A stretch of DNA of 64,000 nt from Leptothermofonsia sp049200465 (GTDB lineage Bacteria > Cyanobacteriota > Cyanobacteriia > Leptolyngbyales > Leptolyngbyaceae). The notes under the pieces were generated by a model. The model was not told the origin of the DNA. It saw only the letters and a list, made by a program, of their open reading frames with translations, and ran no database searches. The stretch spans positions 620,001 to 684,000 of the forward strand of contig NZ_CP120836.1 in assembly GCF_049200465.1 (NCBI RefSeq), written 5' to 3'. This document shows, piece by piece, positions 35,862-44,025 of the stretch; position 1 is the first letter of the stretch; each line of letters starts with the position of its first letter. The translations under genes were made by a program, and so were the position numbers.

Positions 35862-36753
35862 TTAATTTCTTCGAATGCGGGCTTCTTCTACCGCATGGGT
35901 TTCGCGGGAGAGGTGCTGTTCCAGTGCGGCCTTTAGCTCATGATAGTGAGGGTATTGATCGAGTTCCTCTCGCTTGCGCGGGCGAGGAAAGGGCACGTTC
36001 ATTACTTCGGCAATTTTGGCGGCGGGTCCGCGTGTCATCATTACAATCTGGTCAGATAGCAGTAAGGCTTCCTCGATACTGTGGGTAATGAGAATGACCG
36101 TCTTGCGTTGTTGTTCCCAGATGCGAGCCACTTCGTCTTGCAAAAAACCCCGTGTGAGCGCATCCAGGGCTCCAAATGGCTCATCCATTAATAAAATTTC
36201 GGGGTTGATGGCCAGGGGCACGGGCAATGCTGACCCGTTGTTTCATGTCGCCGGAGAGTTCGTGAGGATGCTTGTGTTCAGCCCCGTTCAGGCCAACCAG
36301 ATCGATATATTCGTGGACAATTCTCTTTTGTTGTGCCAGGGGCATGCTGGGGTAGACGGTTTCAATCACAAACCGCAGGTTTTCTACCACATTCATCCAG
36401 GGCATGAGGGCATAGTTTTGAAAAACGACACCGCGATCAGGGCCAGGACCCTTGATCGGCTCCTCATTCAGAATGATGGAACCCGTAGATGGGCGCAAAA
36501 GCCCGGCAATGATATTGAGCAGAGTGGATTTGCCGCAGCCGGAGGGACCAATGATGGAAACGAAGGTGTTGGATTCAATTTCCAGATTAATGTCGGCGAT
36601 CGCCACAAAATCTTGAGAGGTCTGCTTCAGCAACTTATCAACCCAGGTTTGCCTGCCGTAATAGACCTTGGACACATTCTGGATCGAGAGTTGAGCTGCG
36701 GTGTAGTCCGGGTTGAGAGGAGGAGGCATGGTGCTGGAATTCGGGAAATGCAT
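35862..36753 (-). pseudogene. cynD: cyanate ABC transporter ATP-binding protein, single frameshift
   Basis: From ATG 36753 (MHFPNSSTM), 2 nt after the cynB stop, it encodes a NrtD/CynD-type ATPase: Walker A GPSGCGKSTLLN, Q-loop VVFQNYALMPW and signature LSGDMKQRVSIARA. The frame then breaks. Walker B and the rest (LAINPEILLMDEPFGALDAL, H-loop ILITHSIEEAL) continue in another frame to 35862. Removing one base from the GGGG run at 36215-36218 (CCCC on the coding strand) gives IARALAINPEILLMDEP, a normal sequence. The break is either a very recent mutation or a sequencing error; everything else is conserved. Confidence 0.85.
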
Positions 36754-36755
36754 GG

Positions 36756-37598
36756 CTATGACCTCTGTCCAAAGGACACTTTGGTTTGTAACAGGCCGAA
36801 TAACCGATCCATCACCAGACCAACCAGACCGATGATGAGAATGGCTGTGATGATGCTGGTGATTTTCAGGTTGTTCCACTCGTTCCAGATGAAGTAGCCA
36901 ATTCCGCCGCTTAGCAAAATTTCTGCCGCCACAATCACCAGCCAGGCGATGCCCAGACTAATGCGCAAACCCGCCACAATGCTGGGTACCGCAGCGGGCA
37001 GAATCACCTTACGAATGGTGCGCCAGCGGGAAGCTCCCAGGGTACGGGCAATGTTCAGATAAGCAGGATCGACGTTGCTTACCCCAAATATCGTATTGCT
37101 CAAAGTCGGCCAGATGCTGGTAATGGCAATGACAAACAGGTCGGTTTTTTCTGAATCCTTCATCAGCGCCAGCCCCAGGGGCAGCCAGGCCAGCGGCGAA
37201 ACTGGGCGCAGAACCTGAATAAAGGGATCAACCGCTCTCGCTGCCACTCTGGATAAGCCAAGCAGAATCCCCAGGGGAACGGCGATCGCCGATCCAATCA
37301 AAAAGCCGGTCAACACCCGTCGCAGACTGGTCAGCAACAACCACCCAATGCCCTGATCATTCGGATCGTAGTCAAAATCGTAGTCAAAAAACGGATTGGA
37401 GATCCAGAACCAGAAATCTTTAATGGTCTGGCTGGCAGAGGGCATGATGGGCAGAAACCACCCTATCCTGGCCCCCAATTCCCAAAATCCCAGGAAGATG
37501 ATCAGAATGAGCAAAAACAGCAGGAAAGATTTTTGATTCGTCGTCAAAGCCAGCGATCTCGCTCGTGTCGTTGTAGGCTGCAACACGTTGTTGGTCAT
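36756..37598 (-). CDS. cynB: cyanate ABC transporter permease
   Basis: 280 residues of the NrtB/SsuC type binding-protein-dependent permease family. About six membrane spans, with the conserved EAA-like loop ARTLGASRWRTIRKVILPAAVPSIVAGLR that contacts the ATPase. The periplasmic loop ISNPFFDYDFDYDPNDQG is typical of the nitrate/bicarbonate/cyanate group. The start lies 3 nt after the original cynA stop position (37602-37604) and its own stop lies 2 nt before cynD, so the operon is tightly coupled. The reading frame is intact, unlike those of cynA and cynD. Confidence 0.88.
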   Translation of the reverse strand: MTNNVLQPTTTRARSLALTTNQKSFLLFLLILIIFLGFWELGARIGWFLPIMPSASQTIKDFWFWISNPFFDYDFDYDPNDQGIGWLLLTSLRRVLTGFLIGSAIAVPLGILLGLSRVAARAVDPFIQVLRPVSPLAWLPLGLALMKDSEKTDLFVIAITSIWPTLSNTIFGVSNVDPAYLNIARTLGASRWRTIRKVILPAAVPSIVAGLRISLGIAWLVIVAAEILLSGGIGYFIWNEWNNLKITSIITAILIIGLVGLVMDRLFGLLQTKVSFGQRS

Positions 37599-37601
37599 AG
37601 G

Positions 37602-38570
37602 TCATACCTTGAACTTCTTAATCTGGTTGTCCACATAGGCAGTCGGATTTTTCGGGTCAAAGGTGTCGTACTTCAGCTTTTCCACTCTCTCCGTTTCGGC
37701 AAGGGGGCGTTTGCCCCAATTCCTTCTGGAGTTCTGCTGCCACATCGGTCAGAAAGATCTCGCTGGCAATCCTGTCATTGTCGGCTTTGTCTTTGGACAT
37801 CAAATCCCAGCGAACCAGTTGGGAAGAAATCCACTTGGCGAAACTCTTCCAGGGGTAGGGGTCAAAGCCGATGCGATCGGAAACCTCCTGGGTGTTACCC
37901 AGTCCATCTTCAAATTTGCCCGTCAGCACCGCCTGCACCACAGGTAAGGGCTGGTTCAGATACTTCCGCTCAATCAGAGCTTCCGCGACCTTCTGCCGAT
38001 TGGCTGGATCATTGGCATAGTTTGCGGCATCCACGATCGCCTTGTTCACGGCTCTGAACGTGTTGGGATTGGCGTCGATCCACTGTTGGCTGGCGGCAAA
38101 GGCACAGCAAGGGTGCCCATCCCACAGGTCTTTGGTCAGCATGTGGATGAAGCCAACCTTTTCGTAGACAGCTCGCTGGTTGAAGGGGGCAGGCATCAAC
38201 ATGGCATCCAGTTCTCCCGCGGTCATTTTGGCGACGCTGTCTGGAGGCGGGACGGGGAAAATCTGCACGTCCTTATTGGGGAGTCCACCCGCCGCCAGGT
38301 AGTAGCGGATCAGCAGGTTGTGCATGGAGAAGGGGAATGGAACCCCAATTTTGAAGCCCTTGAAATCCCTGGCTTCTTTCACCGTGTCCTTGTGTTTCAT
38401 GGCAACGGTGATCGCCTGACCGTTGATGTTTTCGATGCTGGCAAGCTTGATTGGGAATGCCGCAGAACCCAGACCCATGGTGATAGCGATCGGCATGGGA
38501 GAGAGCATATGGTAAGCATCCAGTTCACCCGCGATCGCCGAGTCCCTCACCGCCGCCCAGTTGGGCAGGG
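37602..38570 (-). pseudogene. cynA: cyanate-binding protein, 5' truncated and frameshifted
   Basis: A NrtA/CynA-type periplasmic binding protein beginning abruptly near NWAAVRDSAIAGELDAYHML (about 38560). The signal peptide and roughly the first 80-100 residues are absent. Conserved parts are ASIENINGQAITVAMKHKD, FSMHNLLIRYYLAAGG and GHPCCAFAASQQW. Toward the 3' end (~37700-37708) the frame shifts. After ELGQTPP the proper tail, AETERVEKLKYDTFDPKN through QIKKFKV, is in another frame and stops at 37602, 3 nt before cynB. The open frame upstream to 38922 is antisense to a histidine kinase and is not cynA. Without an export signal it cannot serve the transporter. Confidence 0.85.
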
Positions 38571-39675
38571 GGTTTACGGCGTTGATGGGGAAGGAAAGGT
38601 CACCTTTATCAATCCCGCTGCCGCCGCCATGATTGGTTGGGAAGTGGCAGATCTGATTGGTCAACGTATGCACACAGTGTTGCACCACTCCCACCCAGAT
38701 GGTTCTCCCTATCCGGTTGAACAATGCCCCATCTATGCCGCCTTTCAGGATGGCATTATCCACCGGGTCACCACCGAGGTCTTCTGGCGCAAGGATGGCA
38801 CCAGTTTCCCAGTGGAATACATCAGTACCCCCATGCGAGATGAACAGGGCAACCTGGTGGGAGCAGTGGTTGCCTTTCGAGACATCACCCAGCGCAAGTG
38901 AGCAGAAGCGGTTTTGCAGCAAGCCAATGAAGAACTGGAACTGAAGGTGCAGGAGCGTACGGCTGAGTTACAGCAGTTAAATGAGCAATTGAAAGAACTG
39001 AATGACCTGAAATCACGGGTCGTCTCAATGGTATGCCACGAGTTTCGTAACCCGCTGAATAACATTTCCCTTTCCGTTTCCTATCTCGATCGCTACAGTG
39101 AACAGCTTTCGGCGCAGCAAAAGATGCAATACCTCGAAGATATCCAGGCCAATGTGGAACGAATGGCTCACATGATCGACGATATTCTGGTTATCGGTAA
39201 GGTAGAAGCGAAAAAAATCGAAGTTCAGCCTACCATGCTGAATCTGGTCGAGTTCTGCCAGCGTTTGGTCGCAGAACTGCGGCTAACAGCTCCCCAGCAC
39301 AGAATAGACTTGAAAACTCCAGGTCAATCCATTTGGGCACAGGTGGATGAGCAATTATTACGCTCAATTCTGACCAATATTTTGATAAATTCAGTACGTT
39401 ATTCTCTAGCAGAAAGTAAGATTCAATTTAAGATTTTCACTCAGCAAAAGCAGATCGTCTTTCGGATCAAAGATCAGGGCATTGGAATTCCACCGGAAGA
39501 TATTCCCCATTTATTTGAGCCATTTCATCGGGGTCGAAATGTGAGTAATATCCCTGGTACTGGCCTGGGGTTGAGCGTGGTGAAAAAGTTTGTCGATCTG
39601 TTGCAAGGCAAAATTGAAGTAAACAGCCAGATTGGTTCGGGGGCAATATTTGTAGTTTGTTTGCCATTCATTTAA
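38568..39675 (+). pseudogene. PAS-histidine kinase, 5' truncated with an in-frame stop
   Basis: The sequence begins inside a PAS domain at GVYGVDGEGKVTFINPAAAA and runs through PMRDEQGNLVGAVVAFRDIT. A TGA at 38899-38901 then interrupts QRK and AEAVLQQANEEL in the same frame (most simply CGA to TGA). Beyond it come HisKA (MVCHEFRNPLNNIS) and HATPase motifs (NILINSVRYS, DQGIGIPPED, GTGLGLSVVKK), ending at TAA 39673-39675. An internal ATG 38914 could give a soluble 253-residue kinase core without a sensor. The 5' end is joined head-to-head to the truncated cynA at about 38562-38572. Confidence 0.85.
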
Positions 39676-39707
39676 CAATTGACTATTCCCCATCCATCCT
39701 TCTAAGG

Positions 39708-39839
39708 ACATCTGTCGCCAGGTTGCTTAGGACATTGGCTTTAACGGGGGAGTGTGGGCTTCACCCCCAGGCAGGAGGTTCTCTCCTGCACCCCGTCCTA
39801 AGCTTGGTGGCTATCGCTATACTTATCGCTGACAGATGT
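39708..39839. repeat. palindromic repeat family A, copy 2
   Basis: Perfect terminal inverted repeats ACATCTGTC (39708-39716) and GACAGATGT (39831-39839). Inner arms CTTAGGAC (39726-39733) and GTCCTAAG (39795-39802) also pair, enclosing GTGGGCTTCACCCC-type and GCAGGAGGTTCTCTCCTGC hairpins. It lies 3' of two convergent genes. Confidence 0.8.
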
Positions 39840-40239
39840 ATTTCCAGAGGGGATGACTGGGTCCCTGCTGGCGAATTCGGCAGACCTGTTGTTCCAGGCG
39901 CCTCTTTTCTCGCTGGGGTAACCCCATCAAAATATTTCGACTCTGCCAGATGAGGACTCCCAGGGTAGAACCTAAGCAAATTGCCAGCCCGATCGCCGCT
40001 AAACGGTGAAACGCCAGACCATAGCGAACGGCGGCCCAGGTAAAGTGATCCAAAACCAGGGAAATAGGGTAGCGCAATCCCCATAAACTGAGAGCTCCCA
40101 CCGTCAGCCACAACACACCAACCACCGCCCACCGTCCCCAGACCATCAATTGGTGCAGACGTTCCACTTCCTGCTGAAAGGTCGAGTCTAAAACCTCGGG
40201 ATTACTCATTGGGATGGAGGACTCCTCTGGATGATCCAT
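39823..40239 (-). CDS. two-span membrane protein downstream of secF
   Basis: 138 residues. An N-terminal soluble helix (FQQEVERLHQLMVWG) is followed by two membrane spans (WAVVGVLWLTVGALSLWG and HRLAAIGLAICLGSTLGVLI) and a basic cytoplasmic tail (LPQREKRRLEQQVCRI). ATG 40239 lies 2 nt after the secF stop, suggesting translational coupling with secD-secF; ATG 40209 is an alternative. The last residues (YICQR) and TAA are encoded by the end of repeat family A copy 2. No family is recognised. Its place behind secDF hints at a role in the membrane but proves none. Confidence 0.7.
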   Translation of the reverse strand: MDHPEESSIPMSNPEVLDSTFQQEVERLHQLMVWGRWAVVGVLWLTVGALSLWGLRYPISLVLDHFTWAAVRYGLAFHRLAAIGLAICLGSTLGVLIWQSRNILMGLPQREKRRLEQQVCRIRQQGPSHPLWKYICQR

Positions 40240-40241
40240 AG

Positions 40242-41231
40242 TTACGATGATGCATCAGGCGGGCTACTGGATGAATCGCTTACGTTTGAATCGATAACAA
40301 GATCAGAAGTCAGCTTTTCGGTCCGTTCGCGCCAGAGGGCTAGCAATGTACTGGCAATGAAGATGCTGGAATAAGCTCCAGCAATGAATCCAATGATGAG
40401 TGCCAGGGCAAAATACTTCAGAGTTTCTCCCCCAAACAGAAAGATGGCAACCAGAGAAAGCAGCGTTGTGAAAGTGGTATTAATAGAGCGAGTCAGGGTT
40501 TGATTGACCGCCATATCGACAACCTCATCGATGGAGCGATTCGGGTTGAGTGCCAGAGTTTCCCGCACCCGGTCATAAATAACGACCGTATCATTCACCG
40601 AGAACCCCACGATGGTCAGCAGAGCTACGATAAACAGGCTGTCTACTTCAACCCCCAGTACTAGACCCAGAATGGAAAAGCTACCCACTGTAATCAATAC
40701 ATCATGAGCCAGGGCTACTAGAGAAAAAATGGCGTAATCCAACTGGAATCGCAGACTGAGATAGATGGTGATCCCAACAAAGGCCACCAGTAAGGCCAAC
40801 AAGCCCGAAGATAGAATCTGTTGACCGAGGACGGGGCCGACTGTATCAATTTGGGTTTTGGATGGATCGAAATCTCCAATCTTCTGGCTCAATGCCGATT
40901 GAAGCTGCGATCGCTGCTCCGGACTCAACGGAGAGGTTCGAATGGAAACACCCCGCCGCCCCTGACTGGTTGCTTCCTGAACACTGCTATTCCCCAACCC
41001 CTGATCGACCAGAACCGAGCGTACTGCTGCAATATCAATCGGTTTGCTACAGTCGCTCTTGGTGCAATCCAGTTCAAACTGAAGCCGGGTGCCGCCTACA
41101 AAATCCAGACTGGGACGCAGGGGTGCCCCAAACTGCTGCCAGGAAATTACCATCGCAGCAATTCCAGCCAGGATCAGGCCAGCAGAAATAGCCCACCAGA
41201 GGTTGCGTTGCTTAATGACCTGAAGCTTCAT
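40242..41231 (-). CDS. secF: protein translocase subunit SecF
   Basis: 329 residues. The first span is followed by the periplasmic segment with FVGGTRLQFEL, then five C-terminal spans holding the conserved LALHDV-type motif (here FSLVALAHDVLITVG), SVNDTVVIYDRVRE and SINTTFTTLLSL. SecF pairs with SecD in the plasma or thylakoid membrane and uses the proton gradient to complete Sec-dependent export. The ATG at 41231 overlaps the secD stop by 4 nt. Confidence 0.95.
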   Translation of the reverse strand: MKLQVIKQRNLWWAISAGLILAGIAAMVISWQQFGAPLRPSLDFVGGTRLQFELDCTKSDCSKPIDIAAVRSVLVDQGLGNSSVQEATSQGRRGVSIRTSPLSPEQRSQLQSALSQKIGDFDPSKTQIDTVGPVLGQQILSSGLLALLVAFVGITIYLSLRFQLDYAIFSLVALAHDVLITVGSFSILGLVLGVEVDSLFIVALLTIVGFSVNDTVVIYDRVRETLALNPNRSIDEVVDMAVNQTLTRSINTTFTTLLSLVAIFLFGGETLKYFALALIIGFIAGAYSSIFIASTLLALWRERTEKLTSDLVIDSNVSDSSSSPPDASS

Positions 41232-42640
41232 GAGGTTGCCTCCGGTTGGGGTTTGGTAGGTGACACATTAGGGCAAAAGTATTCGGGCTTGCGCAGATTG
41301 GCAAAACTCAAGACAAACAGCATCAGAGTTCGGCTACAGGTGATGGCCGTAAACATGCTGATGATTACCCCCACCGATAGGGTTACGGCAAAGCCCCTAA
41401 CTAAGCTGGTACCCAGGTAACCCAACGCGGCACAGGCTATTAGCGTGGTCACGTTACTATCTAGAATGCTGGAGAATGCCCGGTAGAAGCCCGCTTCAAC
41501 GGAGCGATAGAGCGTTTTACCCGCCCTCAACTCTTCACGGGTGCGTTCAAAGATCAGTACATTTGCATCAACTGCCATTCCAATACTCAAGATAAACCCC
41601 GCAATGCCAGGTAGAGTGAGTGTCGCTCCCAGTAAATTGAAGGCGGCAAAGGTCAGAATTGCGTAGATCAGGAGGGCAATATCGGCAATCAGGCCAGGCA
41701 GGCGGTAGTAAAGCACCATAAAGATCAAAACCAGCACCAATCCGACGATCCCAGCATAAATACTGCGCTGAATGCTGTCCTGTCCCAGGGTGGCTCCAAC
41801 CGTGCGGGTTTCGACCACTTCTACAGGAACGGGTAAGGCTCCACCGTAGAGTTGGGTTGCCAGGGTATTTGCACTCTCTGCGGTAGAGTTGCCGGTAATC
41901 ACCGCGCTCCCCCCGGTAATCCCTGTTTGGGCGTGCTCAGGGCCGACGGTAGGAGCGCTGATCAGTTCATTGTCCAGAAAGATCCCGATTGTTCGCCCCG
42001 TACCTGCCAGGCTCTTGGTCAGTTCGGCAAACAGTTCAGCCCCTTTAGCATCAAATCTCAACCCCACTTCCCAGTTATTTGGGACATTTGTGGGTTGGGC
42101 AAAGGCATCTTTCAAATTTTCCCCAGTCAGGCCCGTGGGTTCAAACAATTTGGCGATCGCCTCACTGCTACGCTGAATCGCAGCCTTATTCTCATCAATC
42201 GCCTTCTGGTCGTTGCCCTGCTCTAGCTTTTCTTGCTCTGCCTGATACTCTCGCAGCACCTGGTATTCCACCTGTAATTGGGCTTCGGTACCGGGTTTCT
42301 GCTTCCGGAAGTCCAGTTTGGCAACCCGCCCCAACAATTCTTCTGCTTCTCGCGGATCATTAACTCCTGGTAACTGGATCAAAATCTGGTCATTGCCCAC
42401 TGTTTGAACCACAATTTCAGAAACGCCTTTGGGGTTTAACCGCCCCTCAATCACCTTCTGAACCGCTTCCAGTTCTCTAGGCGTGATTTCCTTGATTTCT
42501 TCCGTTGTCTTGACCTGGACGGTGAGCTGTGACCCACCCTGCAAGTCTAATCCCAGCCGGGGTGGCATTGTGACAATTACCATGATGGCGGCAATTAGTA
42601 ACACCAGGATCAGGGCTAGGAGCGATCGCTGTCTTTGCAT
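41228..42640 (-). CDS. secD: protein translocase subunit SecD
   Basis: 470 residues. The N-terminal span (LLALILVLLIAAIMVIV) is followed by GLDLQGGSQLTVQV, periplasmic P1 domain segments (VEGRLNPKGVSEIVVQTVG, LIQLPGVNDPREAEELLG), and a C-terminal membrane block with GMAVDANVLIFERTREELR, the D-N-x-x-I/V-x-E/D signature. The cyanobacterial form is shorter than the E. coli protein. It forms an operon with secF (4-nt overlap) and probably the small membrane protein after it. Confidence 0.95.
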   Translation of the reverse strand: MQRQRSLLALILVLLIAAIMVIVTMPPRLGLDLQGGSQLTVQVKTTEEIKEITPRELEAVQKVIEGRLNPKGVSEIVVQTVGNDQILIQLPGVNDPREAEELLGRVAKLDFRKQKPGTEAQLQVEYQVLREYQAEQEKLEQGNDQKAIDENKAAIQRSSEAIAKLFEPTGLTGENLKDAFAQPTNVPNNWEVGLRFDAKGAELFAELTKSLAGTGRTIGIFLDNELISAPTVGPEHAQTGITGGSAVITGNSTAESANTLATQLYGGALPVPVEVVETRTVGATLGQDSIQRSIYAGIVGLVLVLIFMVLYYRLPGLIADIALLIYAILTFAAFNLLGATLTLPGIAGFILSIGMAVDANVLIFERTREELRAGKTLYRSVEAGFYRAFSSILDSNVTTLIACAALGYLGTSLVRGFAVTLSVGVIISMFTAITCSRTLMLFVLSFANLRKPEYFCPNVSPTKPQPEATS

Positions 42641-42837
42641 GGTGTAACCCCTGTAACAAACGCTATGATAGCGCCTGGATGAATGGTTAGAAGTTTCGAG
42701 TTAAGCGTTTTGAATTTCGCATTGGTAGAGAAACGGAGTGCGGAATTGCAGGAAACAAACAGAAGAAAACCAATCCTCAAGCTCCAAAACTCAAAGTACC
42801 CTTCAGAAACCTTGCAACAACCATCAAAACTCAAAAT

Positions 42838-43821
42838 CTAAACTTTCATCATGGCCATCTTCTTCGTTGCTTCCACAATCTGATGCGGCTGCACGATTGT
42901 CAGGTTCTCCAGAGTACCGTTGTAGGGAGTAGGGATGTCCTGTGAGGAAAGTCGGATGACGGGAGCATCGAGTTCGTCGAAGAGGCGATCGTTAATTGAA
43001 GCGATGATCTCGGCTCCAATGCCGCCAGTCCGCATACACTCTTCCACAATGATGACCTTATGCGTTTTCCGAATCGAGGCTCCGATTGTCTCAAAATCGA
43101 GCGGTTTCAGAGAAATCAGGTCAATCACTTCGGGATCGATTCCCTCTTTCTCTAAGGTTTTCACCGCCTGCATCACGTGGTGTCTCATACGGGAATAGGT
43201 GAGAATCGTCACATCTTTGCCTTTGCGCACCACTTCGGCTTTGTCCAGGGGCAGGTAATATTCTCCTTCAGGCAAATTCTCTTTCAAGTTGTAAAGGAGA
43301 ACGTGTTCAAAGAACAGAACCGGGTTATCGTCTCGAATGGCGGATTTCAGTAACCCTTTGGCATTGTAAGGGGTGGAGCAGGCCACAATTTTGAGCCCGG
43401 GAACGGCTTGAAAATAAGCTTCCAGCCGCTGAGAATGTTCCGCTCCTAGCTGGCGACCCACCCCACCGGGACCACGAATCACCATGGGAATCTTGAAGTT
43501 GCCGCCGGAAGTGTAGCGCAGCATTCCAGCATTGTTAGCAATTTGGTTAAAGGCCAGCAGCAAAAAGCCCATGTTCATGCCTTCGATGATCGGACGTAGC
43601 CCGGTCATTGCGGCTCCTATCGCCATGCCGGTGAAACTGTTTTCGGCGATCGGGGTATCGAGCAGGCGCAGTTCACCGTACTTTTTATACAAGTCCTTTG
43701 TGACTTTGTAGGAACCGCCATAGTGCCCCACATCTTCCCCCATCACGAGTACTGTGGGGTCTTTTGCCATTTCTTCATCGATCGCCTCGCGCAGGGCGTT
43801 AAACATCAGCGTTTCTGCCAT
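42838..43821 (-). CDS. pdhB: pyruvate dehydrogenase E1 component, beta subunit
   Basis: 327 residues, full length for the family. N-terminal MAETLMFNALREAIDEEM, the thiamine-diphosphate glutamate region LMGEDVGHYGG and LLDTPIAENSFTGMAIGAAM, and the C-terminal transketolase domain (LISLKPLDFETI, EECMRTGGIGAEI) are all present. With the alpha subunit it decarboxylates pyruvate for acetyl-CoA in the cytosol. The alpha gene is not adjacent, as is usual in cyanobacteria. Single-gene transcript by context. Confidence 0.95.
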   Translation of the reverse strand: MAETLMFNALREAIDEEMAKDPTVLVMGEDVGHYGGSYKVTKDLYKKYGELRLLDTPIAENSFTGMAIGAAMTGLRPIIEGMNMGFLLLAFNQIANNAGMLRYTSGGNFKIPMVIRGPGGVGRQLGAEHSQRLEAYFQAVPGLKIVACSTPYNAKGLLKSAIRDDNPVLFFEHVLLYNLKENLPEGEYYLPLDKAEVVRKGKDVTILTYSRMRHHVMQAVKTLEKEGIDPEVIDLISLKPLDFETIGASIRKTHKVIIVEECMRTGGIGAEIIASINDRLFDELDAPVIRLSSQDIPTPYNGTLENLTIVQPHQIVEATKKMAMMKV

Positions 43822-44025
43822 GGGGGTTCCTCAATTTAAGCCGTTCTCCATTTTATAGGCTGGGTGATTCTGGGGAAAGTAGTGTAAAGATTACGTGTGA
43901 AGTCTCCGTAAACCGGGTCTGATTTTTAACAAACTGGTTGGGAGATCTTCATTTCTGGCAGAGTGAACTTGTTGGCTAAAAGGAATATTGTATGCAGCAT
44001 GATAACAAGAGCAGGCATCCTGAAC

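Noticed and set aside
37657..38922. Full-length 421-residue cynA
   Set aside because: Residues before NWAAVRD are antisense to the PAS domain of the kinase and do not resemble a binding protein or signal peptide.
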